A DNA stretch of 64,000 nucleotides from Neisseria meningitidis (GCA_923184405.1 OV299793.1:672906-736905); one strand, 5' to 3'. Shown: positions 1 through 12,808, counted from the stretch's first letter. The notes: generated by a model from the letters alone, not told the origin. Translations and numbers: made by a program.

Positions 1-751
1 GAGAAAAACAAAGCTGACGGTGTACAGCATATCTATGTGGTATTCGGAAAAATGGGGGCATTCCCGATGTGAAATGGCAACTTTACGAAGATAGCGTAAT
101 TCATGTCCGCACATCGCATGTTCCGCGCTTTGAGGTGAAATAGAATCTGATCGACCGTCTCTGTTTGAGGGTTTCGGTATTTCCTATGCTGAAATTGCCG
201 ATTTGGATATGCATGAAAAAATGGAATATATCCGAAAATATGCCCGTAACAGGCTGAAAGAAGGCGAGCGGTTATGGTGGATAGAAGACATTGACGCAGT
301 AGACAGCCATGATCTGCCTTTGGAAGTGCGCCTTTACACTTCCCTGCCGCAGGAAGAAAAAATCCGCCTCCGAGCTGAAGCAGCATTAGTCTCCCCCGTA
401 TTGTCTGCTCAGGCAGGGCGAAGCACAAATACGATAATGCCGTCCTGTAATCTGATTACCTATCGCGGTGTGCTTTGTCATCAGGCGCGGGACTTATTCA
501 GTGCGGGCAGCGTTGCCAACTCGGCGGAAGACTACCGTGGCGGAAACTATGTAGAAAAATCTTTAAAATTGATTGAGCATGAAATTGAAAAAGCTGCTTT
601 GGAAATGGATGATGCTCTAATTGTCGAATATTGGGGAGAAAGCGTCCCGACAGAAAAACGCCTAGAGTATTGGATTAAGATGTTGGATGATTTGGCAGAT
701 GGCTGGATGCCTTCTGAATCGCTATTCAATGGTAGGTATAAAGCCAAATAA
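1..751 (+). CDS. hypothetical protein, C-terminal part
   Basis: I do not recognise this protein. An open frame runs to a TAA at 749-751 and is continuous back to about base 134, where it reads through GEIESDRPSLFEGFGISYAE; the upstream frame (KNKADGVQHIYVVFGKMG) joins it only if one base near the G run at 52-56 and one near 135 are corrected, so I treat bases 1-751 as one gene whose start lies outside the window. The product is soluble-looking and rich in charged residues, with no signal peptide or membrane segment, and has repeated acidic/basic helices (LIEHEIEKAALEMDDALIVE). It converges on alaS, separated by two DUS-type hairpins, one of non-meningococcal dialect, which hints that this gene may have been imported. 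Function unknown. Confidence 0.5.
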
Positions 752-759
752 ACTGACAG

Positions 760-790
760 AGGCCGTCTGAAAATATCTTTCAGACGGCAT
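760..790 (+). terminator. DUS inverted pair after the first gene
   Basis: AGGCCGTCTGAA and, inverted, ATGCCGTCTGAA form a hairpin nine bases after the stop codon of the first gene. The left arm has the AG-DUS dialect and the right arm the resident AT-DUS dialect. Confidence 0.7.
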
Positions 791-800
791 CTTTATTACA

Positions 801-833
801 AAAGGCAGCCTGAATCCCTTTCAGGCTGCCTTT
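801..833 (-). terminator. alaS terminator built from Kingella-dialect DUS
   Basis: A perfect 14-base stem (AAAGGCAGCCTGAA and its complement) with a five-base loop lies just past the alaS stop. The arm contains AGGCAGCCTGAA, the DUS dialect described for Kingella, not the meningococcal one. Confidence 0.7.
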
Positions 834-839
834 CCTACA

Positions 840-3542
<2,703 letters not shown>

Positions 3543-3659
3543 CTATGGAAGCGGCGGTTTTCGGAAGAGTGCGGCGGGATTTTGAATGCCGTCTGAAGCC
3601 CTGTTGCCAATATCGGCTATAACGACCGCTTTCTCCAACCCGATATGCAAGGAATGATA

Positions 3660-4793
<1,134 letters not shown>

Positions 4794-4801
4794 AGCCCGA
4801 T

Positions 4802-4829
4802 ATGCCGTCTGAAGGATGTTCGGACGGCA
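4802..4829. terminator. DUS hairpin between potD and the DMT gene
   Basis: ATGCCGTCTGAA and an imperfect inverted copy, followed by a T run, serve both convergent genes. Confidence 0.7.
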
Positions 4830-4833
4830 ATTT

Positions 4834-5731
4834 TTATCTTTGGCGGAACAGGATTGCAGCCGCTGTTTCAAGAGCAGTGGGGCGGATGCTGCTCAAAATG
4901 CCGCTGAGGATGATGATGCACATACCGAGAATTTCCTGCCGAAAAGCTCTTCGCCCAGAAAAAATGCGGCAGACAGGGCGGAAAAAACGACGGTCATATA
5001 GGAAAGCGAGGCAACCGTGAATTTGTCGCCGACTTTGTAGGCGCGCGTCATCGACAGTTGGGCAATCAGCGCGGACACGCCGATGCATGAGCAGATAAAC
5101 CGCCGATGGAAATGACATGGTGTGCCAGCTTATCAGCGTCGCCCAAACCGACGACATCGCCACACCTGTCACGGAAAGGTAAAACACGACGCGCCACAGG
5201 GTTCGCCCGCCAAAGACAGTTCGCGCACTTTCAAACACGCCCAGCTGGACATCGCGCCGCCAAACAGCCCGGCGAGTGCCGCCGTTTCCTGACCGCTGCG
5301 GAACGAGGGATTAAGCAATAATGCACGCCGGCAAAACCAAGGAGCAGCACCGACTGCGAGTAAACGGAAATCCGTTCTTCAAAATCAGGAAGGAAAATAA
5401 AGCCAAAAAATCGACGAGGCGAAACTCAGGGTAACGCCGAAGGCCAAAGGCAGATGCGTTACCGCATAAAACAGCAGCAGCATCGACCCAGTCCAGACCA
5501 TACTGCGGCTTAATGGATTTTCCAATAAGAGTGCGGAAGGTATCCCGACGCAATACGACGGCAGCCCTGAACGAAACGGTTGAAAACAGCATGCGCCAAA
5601 AGACCAAATCGCCGATGCCGAGGGTAAATTTTGCCGATGCCACTTTAATCAATACGTTCATAATGGTAAAGCAGGCCGCCGCCACCAGCATCCAGACCCG
5701 ATCTTAAAATGTCTTTTTTTGCGGTATCCAT
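4834..5731 (-). CDS. EamA/DMT-family membrane permease (frameshifted)
   Basis: A predicted drug/metabolite-type inner-membrane transporter. From the ATG at 5731 (MDTAKKDILRSGL) the frame shifts into LVAAACFTIMNVLIKVASAK, a first membrane helix typical of the EamA family; further hydrophobic helices follow (ISWHTMSFPSAVYLL near 5110, and a final ILGMCIIILSGILSS near 4900). The span predicts about 299 residues and ten helices, the usual length for the family. Several single-base indels interrupt it. It converges on potD and is divergent from the small lipoprotein gene. The substrate cannot be deduced. Confidence 0.75.
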
Positions 5732-5877
5732 AAACGGTCGTTGCGATAAGGACGGTCGGATTGTAAACCTTGCGGCAAGGCTTGTGGAATGTGTTTTTGC
5801 CTGCTTCTGATGCCGAAATTTTAATTTTCTTGCCGAACAATTTGTTTTCTCAAGGCAAACTTCATTATAATGGGGGC

Positions 5878-6196
5878 ATGAAAAATACCTTATCCCTCTT
5901 TCCATTGTGGCAGTTCTTTCCGGCTGCCAGTCTATTTATGTGCCCACATTGACGGAAATCCCCGTGAATCCTATCACATACCGTCAAAACGGAAGCACCT
6001 GCAAAAGGTTTCCGCATTGCATCATCGCATTGGACGGATGTTGTCAAAATCAGCGATGAAACGACGCGCATGGGCTATCAAATCAGTAATGCCATAAAAT
6101 CACCAAGAATCAGGCAGCGCAATATCTGAACAACTTCAGAGAAAGCCTAGTCGGACGCAATTTCGTCAATCACACTATTTGCTGAAATTTAACTGA
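5878..6196 (+). CDS. small lipoprotein, unknown function (frameshifted)
   Basis: From the ATG at 5878 a signal peptide reads MKNTLSL and, one frame over, SIVAVLSGCQSIYVPTL, with lipobox LSGC, so the mature product would be anchored by an N-terminal lipid. After further indels the frame reads KGFRIASSHWTDVVKISDE, then AAQYLNNFRESLVGRNFVNH, ending at a stop between 6183 and 6196 depending on how the last indel is resolved. The product would be about 105 residues. I do not recognise the family. The divergent DMT gene is upstream. Confidence 0.55.
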
Positions 6197-6399
6197 GTAC
6201 GACGATAGACATCTAACAACCTTCAATCAATAAGGAACAGTACAAGCTGTATATACAGAATTCACTTGAGCGGATGTCAGCAGCCTAGGAAAAATACAAC
6301 ATAACAAAACAAAAAACCCAGCATTTACCATCTTTTCGATGCAAGTGATGAAGATAGATATTGAAATGAAGTAGTAAGCAAATACTGTATGAAAGCCTT

Positions 6400-7090
6400 C
6401 TCAGACGGCATTTGTTTTTGAAACCCCGATATATTTTTGCCCAACTTCTTTCCGGTATTGACCCGGCGAAACGTGATATTGCACGTTTGAACACCTTTGC
6501 AGAAGTGCGTTTCAGACTGAAAGCCTACCGACAGTCGCGACCGACAAAACCGAATCCAGGTTTTTTTTCAGCAGCAACGCGCCTTATTGCAGGCGGATAT
6601 GGATCACAAAGGCGTCCAGGCTGAGTCCGAACCGGCTTTTGAAATAGCGCATAAGTTGTTCAAGCGACATATTGGCTGCCGCCACCATGTTGCCGACATT
6701 AAAGTCGTCTGCAGGTTAGTCTATAACCATTTGGATTTAATGTCACAAACGTTTGTCCTGCCAGACCTTTCAATACGCTCGAGAGTTTGACTTCACTTAA
6801 CACACATCGAGAGAGGCACGCAGGGAAAAGCACCAGCAAGACAGACGACAATGCGTTTTCCACGGAAACCGTACCCGTCAAAGGTTTCTTGCCTTATGAC
6901 CAATTGCAGCTTTCAAACGCACAGACTGTAAACTCAGCTGGTCAATGTTCAGAAAAACGGTTTCAGGCAGCACAGTCATCAAATCGACGTGGGTGTCAAG
7001 CGAAAACGGACGAAAAACAGGCTACATATCCTTTCCGTTGCAGCACTGACCAGACTATAAACGCTCCGTGCTAGCAGAATATAAGGTTGT
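6400..7090 (-). pseudogene. AraC-family transcriptional regulator, heavily interrupted
   Basis: On the minus strand the segment near 6670 reads NMSLEQLMRYFKSRFGLSLD and then AFVIHIRLQ, the first helix-turn-helix of an AraC/XylS DNA-binding domain. A shifted frame adds FQSETHFCKVFKRAISRF, the second helix-turn-helix, ending in a DUS at about 6400. Upstream (6790-7050) pieces such as LTVLPETVFLNIDQLSLQS may be the effector domain but are weak. The gene is broken many times by indels and stops. The DNA-binding domain is clear; the boundaries and target genes are not. Whether it is a true pseudogene or only badly sequenced cannot be decided here. Confidence 0.6.
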
Positions 7091-7133
7091 AAACTTTCTC
7101 CGCATGTTTAGACGTGGCTAAACACAGTTACCC

Positions 7134-7420
7134 AAGCCGCGCGGGGAAAATACAACATCCCCTCTACTGACCGCACACATGTAAGATTAGACGTCGATCA
7201 GAGATAGCCACTAGCCAGATGTAACAATGTGTACCAATACTTAACGGTACGAGGTTCAACCGTACACGACCAAAGCCGCGCCCAAAAAACACTGAACATC
7301 CCACAAATGACACGGACGCAGGAAGCTGAACCAAATACATGCAGAGATAGCCGCTGCCCGATGTAACAATAATGTACCAATCGCTTCGCGTTGCAGGTTT
7401 CATGCCGTACCGACCGTTGT
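7134..7420. repeat. imperfect tandem duplication, unit about 143 bases
   Basis: Two consecutive copies can be aligned: each opens with AAGCCGCGC and later contains AGAGATAGCC, GATGTAACAA and TGTACCAAT at matching offsets (7199-7238 and 7342-7381), then a CCGTAC-containing end. Copies differ at many positions. No coding capacity is convincing in either strand. Confidence 0.5.
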
Positions 7421-7962
7421 CACTTAAAGGCACATCCACACTGCCGTCAATTGGGCGAAATCGACCAGTTTGTCAGAATAATCATCAATCTTTTGAACCA
7501 TAAAGCGCAATATAAGATAGCAAACAACATACCGAATAAGTGCAAAAATACGCACATCAACAGATGCATAAGCGCGCATCAGGCTAAACAAGCAGAAGGG
7601 CTCAAGGCGCATTAGAACAGACCGCCACCGCCGCAAAAAATCGATCGACAAAACTGCGTAAGAACGGCATCCTAAAAACGCTGCAGCCACTACCACGCGA
7701 TGCGAGACCAGGCAGCAGCCATAAAGCCGCCGCTAACGAAAAAGCGCAAACCGACTGACAGCGAAATCTGCAGGACCACTCGTGGCAACCGCCATCAGCC
7801 TGAACGCCACGCTGCCATATAAGTAAATTGCGACCGACGTAAATCGCAAGCGCGTGGAAACGCAAAATAAGCCCTTTGAACAAGAAATGCCGCCTGGAAA
7901 ATATGCCAGATCGTGCATTGGAGAAAACAAGGAGAGCAACAAAATAATCCACTGAACGATAA
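7421..7962. other. region without a recognisable gene
   Basis: Short frames only. A plus-strand stretch near 7470-7610 (NLLNHKAQYKIANNIPNK) is weakly coding-like but matches nothing I know. The stretch lies in the poorest-quality part of the window. Confidence 0.4.
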
Positions 7963-7996
7963 CAAATGCCGTCTGAAATATTTCAGACGGCATTTG
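7963..7996. terminator. perfect DUS palindrome
   Basis: CAAATGCCGTCTGAAAT is followed immediately by its exact reverse complement, giving a 17-base stem with no spacer. It probably terminates a lost or unreadable gene to its left. Confidence 0.65.
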
Positions 7997-8015
7997 AAAA
8001 CAAAGGGTAGCGTGA

Positions 8016-8183
8016 AATGGTGGATTAACAAAAATCAGGACAATGAGCAGCGAAGCCGCAGACGAAGGTAAATGTGCGAACCGATTCACTACCCGCTGAG
8101 TTCAATCACCAATAGCTGCAGAAACGTTCTCTCTGGAAACTAAAGCTGAAACAACGCTGTACTGGTTTTGGTAATCCACTATA
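8016..8183. repeat. Correia element, diverged
   Basis: The left end GTGGATTAACAAAAATCAGG and the right end TAATCCACTATA are the Correia terminal repeats; the interior keeps GCGAAGCCGCAGAC and a worn CTCTGGAAACTAAAGC. At 168 bases it is the long form with extra small insertions. Confidence 0.75.
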
Positions 8184-8758
8184 GTATCGCTAGATATGGT
8201 TTGCCGCCACAAGCTGTCTGCTGTTGTCCGCCGATTTTATTGCACCTTGCCTGACGGCATTTCACGAACAAGAAAAAACATTCAAATATATGCGGAAGTG
8301 ACCGTTACCGCCCCCAACCGCAGCGGACGGAAAATCCAACCTGGATCAGACGGGCAGCATTAAGCTTTCCTGCTATGGGTTCGACAGTTTGTGCACAGGC
8401 GTAATATCAGCAGAACCATCAGGGCGGAACAGGTTAGAGCCGTTTTAAGCGAGCAAATCGGCAAGAGTTTTAAACGGCGTTCTGTTTGAATGCCGCAACA
8501 GTAGCCAGTGTCTATAATAATAAAATTTTGCCCGCACGGAAGGCCGCCTTGTCGAAGTGTTGGCACAACCTGCGCCAGATTTTCTGCCTGAAACTGGGTG
8601 TTGCTTTATTGCCGCCCATTTTCCTGCGTTGAAAAAGAATGTGAAAACAGATTGGCGGGGCGGGAATGCTCCAGTTCAGTTGAATTACTAACGTTTTGGA
8701 GTTTATGGGGACTAAAAATTATAATCACAACTACAACACGGCTGCACAAGAAAACCAC
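8184..8758. other. unassigned stretch upstream of pgsA
   Basis: Some plus-strand pieces look coding (VEVLAQPAPDFLPETGC near 8535 and EVTVTAPNRSGRK near 8300), but stops interrupt each. I could not identify the gene. A broken plus-strand gene preceding pgsA is the simplest reading. Confidence 0.3.
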
Positions 8759-9328
8759 ATGCACCGGAGATCTCCCTATCTTCCTCACATGGTTTGAGGT
8801 CTTTGCTCATTCCTGTCATGACAGCCCTTTTACACCTGCCTTTTCCCGTGGTTTCGCGGAGAGAAACGCATTAATCTCACCACGCCGCCGTCATTTTTGC
8901 CGTTGCCGCCTTAACCTGACTGGTTTGACGGATTTTTGGCAAGACTGTGGAAACAGACTTCCGATTTCGGCACGCTTCCTCCCGATCCCGTCGCCGACCA
9001 GCTGATAGTTGCCGTATCGCTACTTTTACTGGTCAAACTCGGCCGGACCTATGTTTTGTTTGCCATGATCATTATCGGCAGAAATTACCATTTCCGCATT
9101 GCGCGAATGGATGGCGCAAATGGGCAAAGGAACAGCGTTGCCGTCGCCACCGTCAGTAAGTTCAAAACCGCCGCGCAAATGCTGGCAATTTTCCTGCTGC
9201 TGCTGAATATTCCCGATTTTTACGGATTTAATCTTGTTATCGGCAATATATTGATGTTTATCGCATCTTTGCTGACAATCCGGTCGATGCTGTATTATCT
9301 GAAAATGGCGTGGAAAGAAATCGCCTGA
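8759..9328 (+). CDS. pgsA: CDP-diacylglycerol-glycerol-3-phosphate 3-phosphatidyltransferase
   Basis: Makes phosphatidylglycerophosphate, the committed step to phosphatidylglycerol and cardiolipin, in the inner membrane. The CDP-alcohol phosphotransferase motif is visible as DGFLARLWKQTSDFG followed by PDPVADQL, close to the consensus D-G-x2-A-R-x8-G-x3-D-x3-D. C-terminal membrane helices MLAIFLLLLNIPDFYGF and ILMFIASLLTIRSMLYYL are intact, ending KEIA at 9328. The start is set at 8759 because the frame there, after indels, reads towards IPIFLTW, the family N-terminus; the length of about 189 residues fits. Frames change near 8770, 8850, 8980 and 9090. It directly precedes a Gly-Cys-Leu tRNA cluster, an order also found at pgsA in Escherichia coli (glyW-cysT-leuZ). 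Confidence 0.9.
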
Positions 9329-9403
9329 AAAAACATAAAATAGCTTGACGGCAAAAACAGAATCCATAATAATTGCGTCTCTTCGATGTTGGAGAATGAA
9401 ATC

Positions 9404-9479
9404 GGGCAGAATAGCTCAGTTGGTAGAGCGCAACCTTGCAAGGTTGAGGTCGCGAGTTCGAGACTCGTTTCCCGCTCCA
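9404..9479 (+). tRNA. tRNA-Gly(GCC), copy 1
   Basis: AATAGCTCAGTTGGTAGAGC, the anticodon stem CAACC/GGTTG, GAGTTCGAGACTC and CCCGCTCCA are all present. The anticodon loop reads TTGC-AA, one C short of GCC, and the first acceptor bases are scrambled, most likely read errors given the three similar copies downstream. Confidence 0.85.
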
Positions 9480-9501
9480 AAATTTCATTCCCACAATCAT
9501 T

Positions 9502-9576
9502 GCAGGAATAGCTCAGTTGGTAGAGCGCAACCTTGCCAAAGTTGAGGTCGCGAGTTCAGACTCGTTTCCCGCTCCA
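9502..9576 (+). tRNA. tRNA-Gly(GCC), copy 2
   Basis: Cloverleaf as in copy 1 with anticodon GCC intact (CCTTGCCAA); one mismatch in the anticodon stem (AGTTG) and one base missing in the T arm (GTTCAGACTC). Confidence 0.85.
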
Positions 9577-9599
9577 AGTTTTATTACAAACATATCAAC

Positions 9600-9671
9600 A
9601 CAGGAATAGCTCAGTTGGTGAGCGCAACCTTGCCAAGGTTGGTCGCGAGTTCGAACTCGTTTTCCGCTCCA
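9600..9671 (+). tRNA. tRNA-Gly(GCC), copy 3
   Basis: Same gene again; anticodon arm CAACCTTGCCAAGGTTG intact. About four bases are missing in the D arm, variable loop and T arm. Confidence 0.82.
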
Positions 9672-9692
9672 AAAACCGATATGTTTGAAGGC

Positions 9693-9766
9693 GCGGGAAT
9701 AGCTCAGTTGGTGAGGCGCAACCTTGCCAGGTTGAGGTCGCGAGTTCAAGACTCGTTTCCCGCTCA
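9693..9766 (+). tRNA. tRNA-Gly(GCC), copy 4
   Basis: The acceptor arm GCGGGAAT is only recovered if one base of GCGCGGGAAT is dropped; anticodon loop TTGCC, T arm and CCCGCTC end are present, with single-base losses. Confidence 0.82.
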
Positions 9767-9790
9767 AGTTTTTAGATAAGCCAGTTTTGG

Positions 9791-9864
9791 GGCGAGATAG
9801 CAAAGTGGTTATGCAGCGGACTTGCAAATCCGTCTACATAAGTTCGATTCGACTCTCGCCTACA
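9791..9864 (+). tRNA. tRNA-Cys(GCA)
   Basis: The acceptor GGCGAGA pairs with TCTCGCC; D arm AGCAAAGTGGTTATGC; anticodon arm GCGGACTTGCAAATCCGT contains GCA with one extra base in the loop. Position between tRNA-Gly and tRNA-Leu agrees with the pgsA-linked cluster of other proteobacteria. Confidence 0.85.
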
Positions 9865-9879
9865 TTGTCGTACCTACGG

Positions 9880-9958
9880 CGTGGTGGCAGAGTGTTTCTG
9901 CTGCATGCAAGGAGTGAAATCTTCATATAGGTGGGTTTAAATCCGCGCCCCCTCATCC
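9880..9958 (+). tRNA. tRNA-like sequence, identity uncertain
   Basis: GGCGTGG, a perfect D stem (GCAG/CTGC), a T-loop-like GGGTTTAAATCC and an end in CATCCA suggest a tRNA. The anticodon region (GCATGCAAGGAGTGAAATC) is too scrambled to assign, and the acceptor cannot be fully paired. It could be a damaged tRNA or an error-rich copy. Confidence 0.35.
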
Positions 9959-9971
9959 ACCTTTCACAAAT

Positions 9972-10064
9972 GCCCAAGTGGTGAAATAGAGTAGAGCACA
10001 ACGGACTTAAAATCCGTCAGGACTCAAACATCCCGTCTCCGGTTCGATTCAGCTCCAGGCACCA
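9972..10064 (+). tRNA. tRNA-Leu(TAA)
   Basis: GCCCAAGTGGTGAAAT, anticodon arm ACGGACTTAAAATCCGT (anticodon TAA), a long variable arm and T arm GGTTCGATTC, ending GGCACCA. A few extra bases lie in the D and variable arms. Confidence 0.87.
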
Positions 10065-10118
10065 AGCTGAAAATGACAATGCCGCTCCAAGCGGTTAATT
10101 TTTATCTGTCGGACGGTG

Positions 10119-11214
10119 ATGGACAATATTGACATGTTCATGCCTGAACAAGAGGAAATCCAATCAGTGTGGAAAGAAATTTTACTGAACTACAGCATTT
10201 TCCTGCTCCAACTGCTTACCGTGTTCAGAGCAATTGCGCTGATTATGTTGGCTATCGTACAGAAGTAAGAAACAGTCGGAAAGCGGCAGTGTCGTACTGA
10301 CGGATTTTTCGGAAAATTATAAAAACAGCGGCAATCGTTTGAAGCATTCTTTTTAAGCGGGAAGAGGCAAAACATCAGGAAAAAGAGGAAAAGAAAAAGG
10401 AAAAGGCGGAAGCCAAAGCAGAAAAAGCGTTTGAAGAGGGTGGGAGAAATCTTCCGAAACGCAAAAATCCCGCCTTTTTGTGTTGGATTTTGACGGCGAT
10501 TTGTATGCACACGCCGTAAAATCCTTGCGTCGTGAGATTACGGCGGTGCTTTTGATTGCCAAGCCTGAAGATGAGGTTCTGCTTAGATTGGAAAGTCCGG
10601 GCGGCGTGGTTCACGGTTACGGTTTGGCGGCTTCACAGCTCAGGCGTTTGCGCGAACGCAATATTCCGCTGACCGTCGCCGTCGATAAGGTGGCGGCGAG
10701 CGGTGGTTATATGATGGCGTGTGTGGCGGATAAAATTGTTTACGCACCGTTTGCGATTGTCAGTTCGGTGGGTGTTGTAGCGGAAGTGCCGAATATCCAC
10801 CGCCTGTTGAAAAAACATGATATTGATGTGGATGTGATGACGGCGGGCGAATTTAAGCGCACGGTTACCTTAATAGGTGAAAATACGGAAAAGGGCAAAC
10901 AGAAATTCCGACAGGAACTGGAGGAAACGCATCAGTTGTTCAAGCAGTTTGTCAGCGAGAACCGCCCTCAATTGGATATTGAGGAAGTAGCAACGGGCGA
11001 GCATTGGTACGGTCGGCAGGCGTTGGCGTTGAACTTGATTGACGAGATTTCGACCAGTGATGATTTGTTGTTGAAAGCGTTTGAAAACAAACAGGTTATC
11101 GAAGTGAAATATCAGGAGAAGCAAAGCCTGATCCAGCGCATTGGTTTGCAGGCGGAAGCTTCTGTTGAAAAGTTGTTTGCCAAACTTGTCAACCGGCGGG
11201 CGGATGTGATGTAG
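10119..11214 (+). CDS. sohB: SohB inner-membrane peptidase (family S49)
   Basis: A membrane-anchored serine protease related to signal peptide peptidase SppA. The catalytic half (from 10480) is one clean frame: VLDFDGDLYAHAVKSLRRE, ESPGGVVHGYGLAASQL, the nucleophile region VAASGGYMMACVADK and the lysine region EFKRTVTLIGENTEKG, all matching E. coli SohB. The N-terminal part lies in other frames: MDNIDMFMPEQEEIQSVWKE then a membrane helix (LLNYSIFLLQLL...IALIMLAIV), then a charged EKEEKKKEKAEAKAEK linker. I chose the ATG at 10119 as the first in-frame start; 10134 and 10140 are alternatives. Total length about 364 residues. It ends in a DUS hairpin shared with the convergent membrane protein gene. 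Confidence 0.9.
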
Positions 11215-11230
11215 TTTGCCGAACGGATGG

Positions 11231-11264
11231 AAATGCCGTCTGAAGCGTGTTCAGACGGCATTTT
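11231..11264. terminator. DUS hairpin after sohB
   Basis: ATGCCGTCTGAA-GCGTG-TTCAGACGGCAT followed by five T residues; bidirectional between sohB and the convergent gene. Confidence 0.8.
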
Positions 11265-12130
11265 TCAAGTTCCAGCTTTGATGTTCCGTTTCGACCACTC
11301 TATCCGTTGTCCGATGTCTTTCAAATTGGAATATTGTTCGACCAATCGCGGCACGTCGTCCAAACTCATGGCAAACATCCACAGATAAGTGCTGACCGAA
11401 TAGACATGCCCCGCGCTGCTGTAGCCTTTGAGCGTCATCATCACACAAAGCAAAGCCGAACAAAATACCCATCGCCGTGCCGACGCAGAGATAGCCGAAG
11501 GCTTCGGCGGTTGGAAATCAGCACACGCAGGCGCGCAAGCAGTCCGTAATGTGCGGTCCAGCTGCCGCCTGTCGCCTTTTCAGATAAAGTGGTTGTCGCG
11601 TTCCAAGCTGTTCTTCAGGCGGAAATACAGGTTTTCGCTGATGGCGGCAAAACGTGGCAAAAGCCATAAAAACAACGCAAGTATGCCCACCGCCGACACG
11701 CCGACCCAAAATTCCAGCACCAGCAGCATGATGCACGCGCCGAATATGGATACGACGGATGTCGCGGCAATCGGCAGGTGTTCTTCAAAAAAGCTGACAA
11801 ACTCACGCGACAGGGCAACCCGCGCAGTTACCGCCGAATGCGGACTTGCCGCTGCCGCTGTTCCAACACAACCAGCACGGCGATTTCGGTATAAACCCGC
11901 GTAACGTGCGCGTATCGGCAATCCGCCGCGCCGCACCGACCAGCCACATCAAAAGCACAACCAAAGCGTACAGCAACGCCTGCCACGCCTGCCCTGCAAT
12001 CACGGCATTAATCGCCCAGCCGCCAAACACCGGATACACCAGCATCAAAAAGTTTTCCAGTCCGACCAGAAAAATGTGCCAATCAATCGCTTGCGGTGGT
12101 TTCAGCTATGTGTTTCAACATTTTCCACAT
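11265..12130 (-). CDS. membrane protein resembling an ABC transporter six-helix domain (frameshifted)
   Basis: Joined frames give about 288 residues with hydrophobic helices at the N-terminus (MLVYPVFGGWAINAVIAG, LLYALVVLLMWLVGAARRIA), middle (ATSVVSIFGACIMLLVLEFW, ILALFLWLLPRFAAISE) and end (SVSTYLWMFAMSLDDVP), finishing IEWSKRNIKAGT. The sequence FEEHLPIAATSVVSIFG resembles the transmembrane part of ABC exporters, but no Walker A or B motif occurs in the gene or next to it. The start is the ATG at 12130. Frames change near 11450, 11570, 11830 and 12050. What it transports, if anything, is unknown. Confidence 0.6.
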
Positions 12131-12170
12131 ATTTGCCCCCTATTTTTTATTTTCCGAGATTGTTTTTCCA

Positions 12171-12320
12171 TCACTTCAGCCAGTGCATCCAATCGGCAAA
12201 CAGCCGGGCTGTGCGCTTGTCGCCGAATGTGGCAAATACTTTGATCGCTGAATTCCTTCGCCCTGACACCTAAAACTGAAACATAGGCTTTGCCGTTTTC
12301 GTTTCAAAAACAACTACCAT
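12171..12320 (-). CDS. small hypothetical protein (possible)
   Basis: A possible 49-codon gene from ATG 12320 (MVVVFETKTAK...) to the stop at 12171, with a C-terminus KVFATFGDKRTARLFADWMH; one or two frame changes are needed. It lies 40 bases upstream of the ABC-like membrane gene on the same strand and could be co-transcribed. No family recognised. Confidence 0.3.
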
Positions 12321-12614
12321 TTTGGCCAATCCTCTTCTCCTTACTGACAATCAATCAACCCTTGGCCGGCAAGGGGTGCGCTTACGCCTGAAACGGGCAG
12401 TTTCGGCAGGCTAAACTTATCGACGAGATGATTTAGCAAGCAACTGCACTCCAATTGCCAAGAAATAAAGTGACGGCACAGAGGTTGGACATTCAGGTCC
12501 AAGCTGCCCAATCAATATTGTCGAAGACATTGACAAATCAAGTTGATACGGGTGCCCACAGCCGGACGAGTTGGTGCAGAATTGGTCTTAATAATGACTA
12601 AATTTCTGCGGATT
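12321..12614. other. intergenic, nothing recognised
   Basis: No open frame of note and no repeat; a GGAGAAGAGG purine stretch at about 12330 (minus strand) could be the ribosome binding site for the small gene to its left. Confidence 0.35.
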
Positions 12615-12769
12615 ATAGTGGATTATCAAAAACCAGTACAGCATTGCCTCGCCTTAGCACAATGAGAACGATTCTCTAAGGTGCTCAAGCACCAAGTGAA
12701 TCGGTTCCGTACTCATGGGCACTGGCTGCGGCTTCGTCGCATTGTCCTGATTATTGTTAATCCACTATA
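12615..12769. repeat. Correia element, long form
   Basis: 155 bases between TATAGTGGATTA and TAATCCACTATA, with internal GAGAACGATTCTCTAAGGTG and GCTGCGGCTTCGTCGC. It sits upstream of the ABC-like gene and downstream of the dehydrogenase gene. Confidence 0.88.
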
Positions 12770-12808
12770 TAGTCATAATCAGGACTGATTTTAAGCGTGG
12801 CGTGATAA

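Noticed and set aside
52..56. G run as a phase-variation tract in the first gene
   Set aside because: Only five G residues; the nearby frameshift is better explained by the general indel errors.
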